From NCBI GenBank assembly GCA_002337525.1, contig DDGG01000012.1, positions 1 through 53,414 of the forward strand: a DNA stretch of 53,414 nt. The letters run 5' to 3'. The position numbers and the translations under genes were made by a program. The stretch comes from Alphaproteobacteria bacterium UBA1908 (GTDB lineage: Bacteria > Pseudomonadota > Alphaproteobacteria > Caedimonadales > UBA1908). The notes below the pieces were generated by a model, which was given only the letters and a program-made list of their open reading frames with translations, made no database searches and was not told the DNA's origin. Positions 8,070 through 16,277 of this stretch are shown in pieces; position 1 is the stretch's first letter; each line of letters begins with the position of its first letter.

Positions 8070-8621
8070 ATGGCACGCAATAACGGAAAAGATCGTGGTG
8101 ATAAAGAACAAGAACTTATTGAAAAACTTGTAACAATTCGTCGTGTTGCAAAAGTTGTAAAAGGGGGGCGTCGGTTTTCATTTTCAGCTGTTGTTGTTGT
8201 TGGTGATGGAAAAGGTCGTGTTGGTTTTGCCACAGGAAAAGCCCGTGAGGTACCAGATGCTGTGACAAAAGCAACTCAGGCTGCACGTAAGAATATGATG
8301 CGTATCCCTCTAAGAGAAGGCCGAACGCTTCATCATGATGCAAAAGGTTCTGCGGGAGCTGGAAAAGTTATATTACGCTCTGCCCCTGCTGGAACAGGTA
8401 TTATTGCTGGTGGTCCGATGCGCGCTGTTTTTGAAGCTCTTGGGGTGCACGATGTTGTGAGTAAATCTCAGGGGACCAACAATCCATTGAATATGGTTCG
8501 AGCAACCTTAGCGGCTCTTCAAAGTATTTTGTCGCCTCGACAAGTTGCTTTTAAGCGGAATAAGAGAGTTGCAGATATCATTGGTCGTCGTGAAGATGGA
8601 GGTGAGGTTGCTCATGTCTAA
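8070..8621 (+). CDS. rpsE: 30S ribosomal protein S5
   Basis: Protein of the mRNA entrance and decoding accuracy. The 183 residues contain GGRRFSFSAVVVVGDGKGRV (double-stranded RNA-binding fold) and the KVILRSAPAGTGIIAGGPMR block. Its 3' end overlaps the rpmD start by eight bases. Confidence 0.96.
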   Translation: MARNNGKDRGDKEQELIEKLVTIRRVAKVVKGGRRFSFSAVVVVGDGKGRVGFATGKAREVPDAVTKATQAARKNMMRIPLREGRTLHHDAKGSAGAGKVILRSAPAGTGIIAGGPMRAVFEALGVHDVVSKSQGTNNPLNMVRATLAALQSILSPRQVAFKRNKRVADIIGRREDGGEVAHV

Positions 8622-8805
8622 AGAGAAATCAATTAAAGTGACGCAAATTGCAAGTGCAATTAGGCGTCGCGAAGATCAAACACAAACACTTATTGGGCTT
8701 GGCCTTAATAAGTTGAACAGATCAAAAATTCTTGAAGATACTCCGTCTGTTAGAGGGATGATTCGTAAAGTTCAACATCTTGTTTCTGTTGAAGAAACTA
8801 TATAA
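8614..8805 (+). CDS. rpmD: 50S ribosomal protein L30
   Basis: Small large-subunit protein. The real start is the ATG reading MSKEKSIKVTQIASAIRR, within the end of rpsE with GGAGGT about ten bases upstream; the longer open frame is out of homology. Signatures IGLGLNKLNRSKILEDTPSV and RGMIRKVQHLV are present. The length is 63 residues. Confidence 0.94.
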   Translation: MSKEKSIKVTQIASAIRRREDQTQTLIGLGLNKLNRSKILEDTPSVRGMIRKVQHLVSVEETI

Positions 8806-8823
8806 GTGAATTGAGGCAGCATT

Positions 8824-9282
8824 ATGAAGCTGAATGAATTAAAAGATAACCCAGGAGCGAAGAAAGCACGTACTCGTGTTGGACGTGGTGAAGGTTCTGG
8901 TAAAGGTAAAACATGTGGAAGCGGGCAAAAAGGTCAAAAAGCACGTACTGGTGTGTCTCTTAATGGTTATGAAGGTGGTCAAAATCCGCTATACCAACGC
9001 TTGCCAAAACGTGGTTTTTCAAATGTTATGTTTCGCAAGCGCTATACCGAATTGAATCTTGGACAAATACAGGCTGCTGTTGATGCAAAGACGTTTGATC
9101 CTGCCAAAACAGTCTCTCGTCAATCTCTAATAGATGCTGGACTTTTAAAGAAAAACGCAAAGGATTTAAAGCTTTTGGGTAAAGGTGACTTGAAAACACC
9201 TTTGAATTTCGAAGTGTCAAAGGCTTCAAAAACAGCGCTTGATGCTGTTGAGAAGCTTAATGGGAAAATTAAGATACTTTAA
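8824..9282 (+). CDS. rplO: 50S ribosomal protein L15
   Basis: Late-assembly protein with a long unfolded N-terminus. It begins MKLNELKDNPGAKKARTRVG, followed by GRGEGSGKGKTCGSGQKGQK and YEGGQNPLYQRLPKRGFSN. The length is 152 residues. It precedes secY, as usual in the spc operon. Confidence 0.96.
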   Translation: MKLNELKDNPGAKKARTRVGRGEGSGKGKTCGSGQKGQKARTGVSLNGYEGGQNPLYQRLPKRGFSNVMFRKRYTELNLGQIQAAVDAKTFDPAKTVSRQSLIDAGLLKKNAKDLKLLGKGDLKTPLNFEVSKASKTALDAVEKLNGKIKIL

Positions 9283-9305
9283 TCTGACTTCCTTTGGGAG
9301 GAATT

Positions 9306-10655
9306 ATGGCTTCCGCAGCAGAACAGCTTGCTTCTAATTTTAGCCTAAAGGCGTTTTCTAAGGCCGATAACCTTAAAAAACGTCTTTGGTTTACTTTGTT
9401 TGCTCTAATTGTGTACCGTGTAGGTACTTTCTTGCCATTGCCTGGTGTTGATGCTGCGGTAATGAATGAGATTGCAACCTCAAATTCATCTGGGATTTTG
9501 GGGATATTTGATAAGTTTACAGGCGGGGCACTGGGGCGAATGACGATTTTTGCTCTTGGTGTAATGCCTTATATTTCTGCAAGCATCATAATACAGCTTA
9601 TGACGGCTGTAAGTCCCCACCTTGAAGCGATAAAGAAAGAAGGTGAATCGGGCCGGAAAAAATTAAATCAATATACGAGATACTTGACTGTGGCCTTGGC
9701 GACTGTTCAAAGTTGGGGTATTTTAACAGGTTTAGTTTCTATGCCCGGTACACCTGTGACAAACCCTAATGTTCTTTTTATGGTATCAGGTATTGTTTCA
9801 CTGACCGGGGGAACATTATTTTTAATGTGGCTGGGTGAGCAAATTACATCCCGTGGCGTTGGTAATGGTATTTCTCTTATTATTTTTGCCGGGATTGTTG
9901 CTAATCTTCCAAGTGCTATTAAGAAAACATTGGAGTTAGGCTATACTCGGGTTATCTCTCCATTTTTTATTGCTGTTATTTTATTCTTATTATTGGCTGC
10001 TATAGTTTTTATCGTTTTTATGGAAAGAGCACAGCGGCGAGTTCACATTCAATACCCCAAAAGGCAAGTTGGAATGAAGATGACAGGAGGAGAATCTTCT
10101 CATCTACCTATGAAGCTCAATATTTCAGGGGTTATACCTCCAATCTTTGCGGGGTCTCTTCTCGGTGTTCCTATCACCATCGCCCAGTTTGCCGGACAAG
10201 CTGATGAAGGTGGAATTTTAAGTACAATTTTGCTCTATATGGGGCAAGGTAAACCCTTATATGTTACTACTTACATAGCTCTCATTGTGTTCTTTGCTTT
10301 TTTCTATACAGCAGTTGTTTTTAATCCAACTGAAACAGCTGAAAATCTTAAGAAGAGTGGTGCTATTGTTCCCGGCTACAGGCCAGGTAAAAACACCGCA
10401 GAACATTTGGATTTTATTGTGACACGTTTAACTGTTGTTGGGGCAGCTTATCTAGCAGCAATTTGTGTTCTGCCAGAAATATTAATAACTAAATATTCTA
10501 TACCTTTTTATCTTGGTGGAACTAGTTTGTTGATTGTGGTGAGTGTTGGGATTGACACAATTACACAAGTTCAGACACATCTTCTGGCACACCAGTATGA
10601 AGGCTTAATAAGGCGTTCGAAGGGGCTCAAGAAAAATAAGAAGAAGGATCGCTAA
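9306..10655 (+). CDS. secY: Protein translocase subunit SecY
   Basis: Pore of the Sec translocon in the inner membrane, through which the many signal-peptide proteins of this window would pass. The 449-residue product shows ten hydrophobic segments, the family signatures RVGTFLPLPGVD and FALGVMPYISASIIIQL, and the C-terminal cytosolic tail RRSKGLKKNKKKDR. The start is the ATG after GGGAGGAATT; an in-frame TTG four codons earlier overlaps that binding site. It is cotranscribed with ribosomal genes and adk. Confidence 0.96.
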   Translation: MASAAEQLASNFSLKAFSKADNLKKRLWFTLFALIVYRVGTFLPLPGVDAAVMNEIATSNSSGILGIFDKFTGGALGRMTIFALGVMPYISASIIIQLMTAVSPHLEAIKKEGESGRKKLNQYTRYLTVALATVQSWGILTGLVSMPGTPVTNPNVLFMVSGIVSLTGGTLFLMWLGEQITSRGVGNGISLIIFAGIVANLPSAIKKTLELGYTRVISPFFIAVILFLLLAAIVFIVFMERAQRRVHIQYPKRQVGMKMTGGESSHLPMKLNISGVIPPIFAGSLLGVPITIAQFAGQADEGGILSTILLYMGQGKPLYVTTYIALIVFFAFFYTAVVFNPTETAENLKKSGAIVPGYRPGKNTAEHLDFIVTRLTVVGAAYLAAICVLPEILITKYSIPFYLGGTSLLIVVSVGIDTITQVQTHLLAHQYEGLIRRSKGLKKNKKKDR

Positions 10656-10657
10656 AG

Positions 10658-11311
10658 GTGTCTTCTTCTATACAGCATCTTATCTTATTAGGTCCTCCGG
10701 GGTCAGGAAAGGGAACACAGGCCAAATTAATTGCCTCAAAAAATGGGTTTTCTCATCTGAGTACAGGTGATTTGATTCGTGAACAAATTACCGCTAAAAC
10801 TCCATTAGGTGTTGAAATTAAAGGTATCGTTGAGTCGGGAGGATTTCCTGATGATAGTGTTGTTGTTGGGCTTGTTAAAGATTTTATGAGACAAGCAACA
10901 CGTGGCATTGTTTTTGATGGTTTTCCAAGAACTTTACCCCAAGCTAGCATTTTTATTGAGATGCTTTCTAAATCGGGAATAAAAGATATTATCGCAGTGC
11001 GTATCGATGTGCCTGATCAAACTATTATTGATAGACTTTCTCATCGCTTTATGTGTTCTGAGTGTGGAGCTATTTTTAGCGATGATATACCTTTGCTGCA
11101 AGCAGGTGTCTGTGATTCTTGCCAAGGGACTTCTTTTATAAGAAGAAAAGACGATACTGAAGGTGCTGTTAAAAAGAGGCTGTCGATATATTCAACACAG
11201 ACTGAACCAATGGTTAAGTATTTATCAGAGAAACTGCCATTCTTTGTTATTGATGGTACAAAGAAACCTGAAAGTGTTACTTTTGACATTCTTCAGGTTC
11301 TGAAAACGTAG
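10658..11311 (+). CDS. adk: Adenylate kinase, zinc-lid type
   Basis: Cytoplasmic enzyme for AMP + ATP = 2 ADP. The P-loop is GPPGSGKGT at residues 12-20, the AMP-binding segment STGDLIREQ follows, and the lid carries four Cys (C133, C136, C152, C155) arranged CxxC-x15-CxxC, the structural zinc site found in many bacteria. The start is GTG two bases after the secY stop, with AAGAAGGA upstream inside secY. The length of 217 residues matches the long-lid form. Confidence 0.96.
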   Translation: MSSSIQHLILLGPPGSGKGTQAKLIASKNGFSHLSTGDLIREQITAKTPLGVEIKGIVESGGFPDDSVVVGLVKDFMRQATRGIVFDGFPRTLPQASIFIEMLSKSGIKDIIAVRIDVPDQTIIDRLSHRFMCSECGAIFSDDIPLLQAGVCDSCQGTSFIRRKDDTEGAVKKRLSIYSTQTEPMVKYLSEKLPFFVIDGTKKPESVTFDILQVLKT

Positions 11312-11349
11312 ATATTGTTTGTTATCTTGTGTGAGAGTGTTCATAGTGC

Positions 11350-11381
11350 TTGACTGCATGTGACCTTTCGCTGTAGATAAT
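11350..11381 (+). promoter_or_regulatory. Candidate sigma-70 promoter of the alpha operon
   Basis: The 107-base gap between adk and rpsM is the widest inside the superoperon. It holds TTGACT (11350-11355) followed after 18 bases by TAGATA, or after 20 bases by GATAAT (11376-11381). This would give a separate start for rpsM-rpsK-rpoA-rplQ. The -35 is good, but the -10 fit and spacing are imperfect. Confidence 0.4.
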
Positions 11382-11418
11382 GTTGACGAGATATTATTTT
11401 TAAGTAAGGAGTTTAAGT

Positions 11419-11787
11419 GTGGCTCGTATTGGTGGTGTAAACTTGCCAGCGCAAAAGCGTGTTTTAGTAGGCTTGACTTATATTTATGGAATTGGACCAA
11501 AACATGCGTCTTCTATCGTCGACGCGCTTAAGATTCCATCAGAAAAACGAATTAATCAATTGACGGATGAGGAAATTCTCAAAATTCGTGAGCATATTGA
11601 TGAAAACTTTACGACTGAGGGAGATCTTCGTCGTGAAGTATCAATGAATATAAAACGACTTACAGATTTGGGTTGTTATAAAGGTTTGCGTCATCGTAAG
11701 CGCTTACCTGTAAGAGGGCAGCGGACGCATACAAACGCAAGAACGCGTAAAGGTAAAGCGGTTGCTATTGCTGGTAAGAAAAAATAA
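11419..11787 (+). CDS. rpsM: 30S ribosomal protein S13
   Basis: Head protein of the inter-subunit bridge, touching the P-site tRNA. Start GTG with AAGGAG ten bases upstream. The product has 122 residues: ARIGGVNLPAQKRV at the N-terminus, the helix-two-turn-helix GIGPKHASSIVDALKI, and the basic tail GLRHRKRLPVRGQRTHTNAR. It is the first gene of the alpha section. Confidence 0.96.
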   Translation: MARIGGVNLPAQKRVLVGLTYIYGIGPKHASSIVDALKIPSEKRINQLTDEEILKIREHIDENFTTEGDLRREVSMNIKRLTDLGCYKGLRHRKRLPVRGQRTHTNARTRKGKAVAIAGKKK

Positions 11788-11804
11788 TTAGATAGGATTT
11801 GAAA

Positions 11805-12197
11805 ATGGCAAAACCATCTTCAGCTCGCGTACGCCGTCGTGAGCGAAAAAACATAACAACGGGTATGGCCCATATTCGCTCTACCTTTAATAATACAATT
11901 ATTACCATTAGTGATCCCCATGGAAATACGGTTTCTTGGGGGTCTGCTGGAGCAGTTGGGTTTAAAAACTCAAGGAAATCTACGCCTTATGCTGCACAGT
12001 TGGCAGCAGAAGATGCTGGAAAAAAGGCACAAGAGCATGGTATGCGTGTCCTGGAGATAGAAGTTTCAGGGCCTGGCTCTGGAAGAGAATCTGCCTTGAG
12101 AGCACTTCAATCTGTTGGGTTTACGATTACTTCAGTTCGTGACGTTTCGTCTGCGCCGCATAACGGTTGTAGACCTCCAAAACGTCGTCGTGTTTAA
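11805..12197 (+). CDS. rpsK: 30S ribosomal protein S11
   Basis: Platform protein near the Shine-Dalgarno helix. The 130 residues include HIRSTFNNTIITISDPHGN and end with the highly conserved PHNGCRPPKRRRV. I chose the ATG reading MAKPSSARVRRRE, six bases downstream of an in-frame TTG, because AGGA lies at the correct distance from it. Confidence 0.96.
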   Translation: MAKPSSARVRRRERKNITTGMAHIRSTFNNTIITISDPHGNTVSWGSAGAVGFKNSRKSTPYAAQLAAEDAGKKAQEHGMRVLEIEVSGPGSGRESALRALQSVGFTITSVRDVSSAPHNGCRPPKRRRV

Positions 12198-12237
12198 TAT
12201 TAGCCTAGAAAACTAAACGTTTTTGAGGGAGATAGTA

Positions 12238-13254
12238 GTGATACAAAAAAATTGGCAGTCTCTTATCAAGCCTTACAAGCTTGATGTTAGCCCAGAAAAT
12301 GATGAATCTCGTCGTGCACAGGTCTCGGCAGAACCTCTTGAAAGAGGTTTTGGCCTGACGCTTGGAAATTCCTTGCGACGAGTCTTGCTTTCATCTCTTC
12401 AGGGGTCTGCAATCATTGGTGTTCAGGTTGAAGGGGCTCAACATGAGTTTTCACCTGTTCCAGGGGCTCGTGAAGATATGACGGACCTCATTTTAAATCT
12501 TAAGATGATTCCTGTCAGCTGTGAGACAGAGAGTATTAAAAAGATCCAGTTGCATGCGAAGGGACCCTGTGTTGTGACATCGGGTGACATATCCGAAACA
12601 GCAGACGTCAAGATTTTAAACAAGGATGTTGTGATTTGCCACCTTGATGACGGGGCAGAGCTTAAGATGGAGCTTTCTGTTTCAAAAGGTAAAGGATATG
12701 TCCCTGCATCGAAATTACGCTCTGATGAAGATCCTCTTGGCTATATCCCCATTGACGCAATGTATAGTCCGATTCGTAAGGTTTCCTACAAGATCGAAAA
12801 TGCTCGTGTAGGCCAGGTAACGGACTATGATAAGCTCGTTCTTGACATAGAAACGGATGGATCTGTAACGCCGAAAGATGCTGTTGCTCTTGCTGCACGT
12901 ATACTTCAGGATCAGCTTTCCAATTTTGTTAACTTTGAAGATCCTGATGAGGTAGAGGAAGAAGAAATTCATTCTAATTTGCCTTTCAATAAGAATCTTC
13001 TTCGTAAGGTTGATGAGTTGGAGCTGTCTGTTCGTTCTGCAAACTGTTTGAAAAACGAAAATATTTTATATATCGGTGATCTTGTTCAAAAAAGTGAAAC
13101 AGATCTTTTAAGAACACCTAATTTTGGACGTAAGTCTCTTAATGAGATTCGTGAAGTTCTAAGCCGTATGGGCCTAGAACTAGGGATTGCAGTTGAAGGC
13201 TGGCCTCCAGAGAATATTGAAGATTTAGCTCGTAAAATTGATGAGCCATACTAG
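12238..13254 (+). CDS. rpoA: DNA-directed RNA polymerase subunit alpha
   Basis: Scaffold of RNA polymerase assembly, with a C-terminal domain that binds UP elements and activators. The start GTG gives MIQKNWQSLIKPYKLDV, typical of alphaproteobacteria, and follows GAGGGAG; an in-frame start 15 bases earlier overlaps that site. The N-terminal domain carries ERGFGLTLGNSLRRVLLSSL near residues 34-53, and the C-terminal domain carries LRTPNFGRKSLNEIREVL. The length of 338 residues is normal. Confidence 0.97.
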   Translation: MIQKNWQSLIKPYKLDVSPENDESRRAQVSAEPLERGFGLTLGNSLRRVLLSSLQGSAIIGVQVEGAQHEFSPVPGAREDMTDLILNLKMIPVSCETESIKKIQLHAKGPCVVTSGDISETADVKILNKDVVICHLDDGAELKMELSVSKGKGYVPASKLRSDEDPLGYIPIDAMYSPIRKVSYKIENARVGQVTDYDKLVLDIETDGSVTPKDAVALAARILQDQLSNFVNFEDPDEVEEEEIHSNLPFNKNLLRKVDELELSVRSANCLKNENILYIGDLVQKSETDLLRTPNFGRKSLNEIREVLSRMGLELGIAVEGWPPENIEDLARKIDEPY

Positions 13255-13273
13255 TAAGAAGTAGGAGAGTATA

Positions 13274-13708
13274 ATGCGGCATCGTATAAGTGGTCGTAAG
13301 TTTTCAAGAACAAAGTCGCAACGCCGTGCTTTATTGTCGGGTTTGGCATGTTCCTTGATTGAAAAAGAGCAACTAAGAACAACCTTACCGAAGGCAAAGG
13401 ATTTGAGGCCTTATGTTGAGAAACTTGTTACTTTGGGAAAAGATGGTGGTTTGTCTTCACGCCGACGTCTTATCTCAATCCTTCGTAACGAGACTCTTGC
13501 CTCAAAATTGATTGATTCTTTTGCTGATCGTTATAAAGAACGCCAGGGTGGATACACGCGTATCATAAAAGCGGGTTATCGCCATGGTGACAACGCTCCA
13601 ATGGCTATTATTGAGTTTCTGGAGAGAGATCCGTCTGCAAAAATTTCTCCTCAGGATAAACTTTCTGAGAAGAGTGTTGAAACAGATGAATCTTCGGCTG
13701 AAGCTTAA
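13274..13708 (+). CDS. rplQ: 50S ribosomal protein L17
   Basis: Large-subunit protein near the tunnel exit. The core MRHRISGRKFSRTKSQRRAL and GYTRIIKAGYRHGDNAPMA are intact. A tail of about 25 Ser/Glu-rich residues extends the 144-residue product beyond the core. It is the last gene of the ribosomal cluster, with a terminator about 80 bases downstream. Confidence 0.95.
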   Translation: MRHRISGRKFSRTKSQRRALLSGLACSLIEKEQLRTTLPKAKDLRPYVEKLVTLGKDGGLSSRRRLISILRNETLASKLIDSFADRYKERQGGYTRIIKAGYRHGDNAPMAIIEFLERDPSAKISPQDKLSEKSVETDESSAEA

Positions 13709-13787
13709 GACAATCTGTTCTCAAAAACAGCAGAAATCTTAAACTTGGTTTTGAGATAGCCTAATAAGTCCTGATAAATGTTTTAAG

Positions 13788-13810
13788 AGCGCCCTCGGGG
13801 CGCTTTTTTT
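13788..13810 (+). terminator. Rho-independent terminator of the ribosomal superoperon
   Basis: A GC-rich 7-bp stem AGCGCCC / GGGCGCT with the loop TCG is followed by a run of T residues. It sits 80 bases after rplQ and closes the cluster. Confidence 0.93.
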
Positions 13811-14529
13811 ATCTACAATATCCCAAGATGGCGAATCCTGATTTCTTCTCAAAGAACATTGAGAAATTGATCATGTGTGTCCAGGACTCTGTCATTTAAA
13901 CTATTAGAAAATACCCCAAGCATTTCACAGCGCAATTATCTCATCACTGAAAGCCCTTAATCCTTTTATTGACAGAACTTTTCCAGGCCTTTAATTCAAT
14001 CTTTTACGGTGATCTTTGTAACTACAATGATGTCTAGGAAACACTTAATTTTTTTGAGAGAATTTTTTACATTCTTTCCGGATTCCAGACGGTCGTCTTA
14101 CTTTCTCCGGATGATAAAAAAGAGGCTTCTTTTTTGAGAACAATCTCTCATCCAGAGAGGTTTGCCCGAGTATAAGGATCAAAGAAAAAAGTCTTCACAT
14201 AAAATCGTTTGATTCACAAAAAAGAGATGTTTTGGGGTCTTTAAGGCATGACAGGGATTGTGAAGGATAGCTCTTTTTATGAAGGTTTCTCCACGCGAGG
14301 GCTTCTTCTAAATGATAAGGAAGCCTAATGTCTTTCTGGATAAAGAGAAGGGTCCACCTCTCGCTCTGACTGATGGTGGAGGGTTATCTTTTTGTACTCT
14401 TCCTTTATGGGCAACGGCGCATGTCCATTGTTTTATGTTGTATTAGCTTTATATTTGATCTTTTTATAATTTTTTTTAAATTATAAAATAATATATGTTA
14501 ATAAATAAAAGATATTTGGGGGAAGAAAA
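13811..14529. other. Intergenic region without a recognisable gene
   Basis: About 720 bases with stops in all frames and no convincing start with a ribosome binding site. It becomes very AT-rich toward the right end, where an AT stem (TTTATAATTT / AAATTATAAA, 14463-14487) lies just upstream of the following gene. I see no RNA gene. It may be decayed coding sequence, but nothing identifies a parent. Confidence 0.5.
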
Positions 14530-15169
14530 ATGTGTGGAAAAATCAGAAAATTGTGTGAGTGGGCAAGTAAATACCTGATTCATATACTTTTATTTTTGTC
14601 TATAATTCTTTTATTAATTATTTTTTGGCATTTTTTTATTGGAGATGTAAAAATAGAACCGGATATTCTAGAAATCACAGATCCTTTTATCCTTATGACG
14701 GCTATTGCGACATCTTACGGCTTGTATTCTTCGGAATCAGTTGACTAAAGCCACAGATCAACAGCGTATCGAACATGTCACAAAAATATTTGATTTATGG
14801 TCCTCAAAACGTATTTATGATGCAAGAGAACTTATCCATAATGAGATTTCGTGTTCGAGAAAACTAGACGAGAAAGATATATTACTAGACGAGAAAGATA
14901 TATTAAAAGTCCATAACTGGCTAGACTTCTTAAGGGAGAGCAAAAAGGAGTCGGATACGAAGAAATATTTTTTGATTGTACATATGATTGATATTATGGA
15001 TTATGCTGCCTATATTACAACAAAGAATAAGTTCTCAGGTTCAAAAGAGATTTATAATTTCTTTGATTCTCATAAATATTACTATAAAATATTGAGATTC
15101 TATATCGAACGTCGAAAAAATAAATGGAAATCACTTGTTGAACAATTTAAAAAAGATGATAAATCCTAA
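14530..15169 (+). pseudogene. Frameshifted membrane-anchored protein gene
   Basis: A strong binding site (GGGGGAAG) precedes an ATG. The first frame encodes a transmembrane helix (HILLFLSIILLLIIFWHFF) and continues to ATSYGLYSSE, then stops at 14748. The second frame takes up at about 14735 with NQLTKATDQQRIEHVTKIFD and runs as a charged helical domain to 15169. Dropping one G of the pair at 14733-14734 would join them into one protein of about 210 residues. The architecture (one or two membrane helices, then a helical cytosolic domain with a QLxxATxQQR motif) recalls DUF4760-like proteins, but I do not claim the family. It could be a pseudogene, a sequencing error, or a programmed shift. Confidence 0.6.
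14863..14904 (+). repeat. Perfect 21-bp tandem duplication
   Basis: The 21-base unit starting ACTAGACGAGAAAGATATAT is present twice head to tail with no mismatch. In the second frame of the broken gene it doubles the heptapeptide LDEKDIL. The absence of any substitution suggests a recent duplication. Confidence 0.95.
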
Positions 15170-15438
15170 ACTCTATTTTTCAATTTTTTTGAAGTCAATT
15201 TCATGAAATGGCTTTAATGCCTTCGACTTTCCTTATATGAATATTGCTTTAATTTCCTTTGGTCGGCTGAGTTATCAGTGCTGTCCTTGAGTTCTTATGT
15301 ATCTATGGGGGAGGGGGCGCCTTGAGGAAAGATTCCTGTCATCTATGACTTCAATAAGGTGAAGGAGTTGGAATGCCTTAATGCTGTATAGTACTTTTAA
15401 ACGATGGCAGAGATAACAAGGGATAATTTATTCAAAAA

Positions 15439-16041
15439 TTAACAGGACAGTTTTTCAAAAATAATTTCCTGTCGCGGTGCTTTGAAATCTAAATAATCAG
15501 CATTGTCACGACAGACCCATCGAAGGAATCGACCTCTTGGGCCTAAATTTTTCGAGAAAATTCTAACCGCGTTTTTATAATGCTCAAAAGGGCAAGGAGA
15601 CGCCTTGTAACAATTGAAATTTGTTTTCAAGCTGACCAGATCTTCCCCTTCATGAGTTGACCTGAAAGCCGTTATTGTACGATTAGGATTGATTGATACA
15701 AAAAAATAATCCTGCTTCTTAATCATAGTCTGCAGGATTCGTCTGGCAAGGGAACTTCTAAGGTGTACCAATCCATTGAATGTACCATGATCATAAAAAT
15801 GAAAAACAAAATGAAAAACAGGGCAGATCCCCATTTCCAGAACAGAGTGACCAAAGCAAAAACCCAGATCTGTTGATGTTGACGGGATGGGTTTTTCAGG
15901 TCTTAGAATAAAAGCGCCAGAAAAAATACCTGCTGACTCGATATAGCCTAAAGAAAAGCAAGGTGATGCCTTTTTCATAAAGTCCTGAAAAAATGACTGG
16001 TGGAGTGTTAATCGTGGAATGGAGGTCTGAAAATAGATCAT
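15439..16041 (-). CDS. Hypothetical protein, unknown family
   Basis: A 200-residue product with no signal peptide or clear membrane helix. The start ATG has an excellent binding site (AGGGAGG, eight bases upstream), which supports translation. The sequence is rich in Phe, Ser and His, for example FCFGHSVLEMGICPVFHFVF and HFYDHGTFNGLVHLRSSLAR. I do not recognise a family or catalytic motif. It stands alone between two intergenic regions and is divergent from the oxidoreductase gene. Confidence 0.6.
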   Translation of the reverse strand: MIYFQTSIPRLTLHQSFFQDFMKKASPCFSLGYIESAGIFSGAFILRPEKPIPSTSTDLGFCFGHSVLEMGICPVFHFVFHFYDHGTFNGLVHLRSSLARRILQTMIKKQDYFFVSINPNRTITAFRSTHEGEDLVSLKTNFNCYKASPCPFEHYKNAVRIFSKNLGPRGRFLRWVCRDNADYLDFKAPRQEIIFEKLSC

Positions 16042-16277
16042 TTTCGCCTCCCTTCACTAATAAAATGATTCTATGTAACAAAAGTCCCTTACTTAAGAAT
16101 ACCATTTCAAGCAATAAATTGCAAATAAATATCTGTAATGTATTGATAAATATATAGATTGCAAAGAATAAAATATTTGAAGAAAAATTTTATTCTTCAT
16201 GAGAGTAGAATGTTTTTTTAAAGCTTGTTGTTTTTTACAAAATACCAAATACTAATACAAAAAGCAGGGAGAAATTG

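Noticed and set aside
11312..11418. Gene for ribosomal protein L36 (rpmJ) between adk and rpsM
   Set aside because: No frame with the CxxC...CxxxxxH pattern of L36 was found here; the region looks like a promoter.
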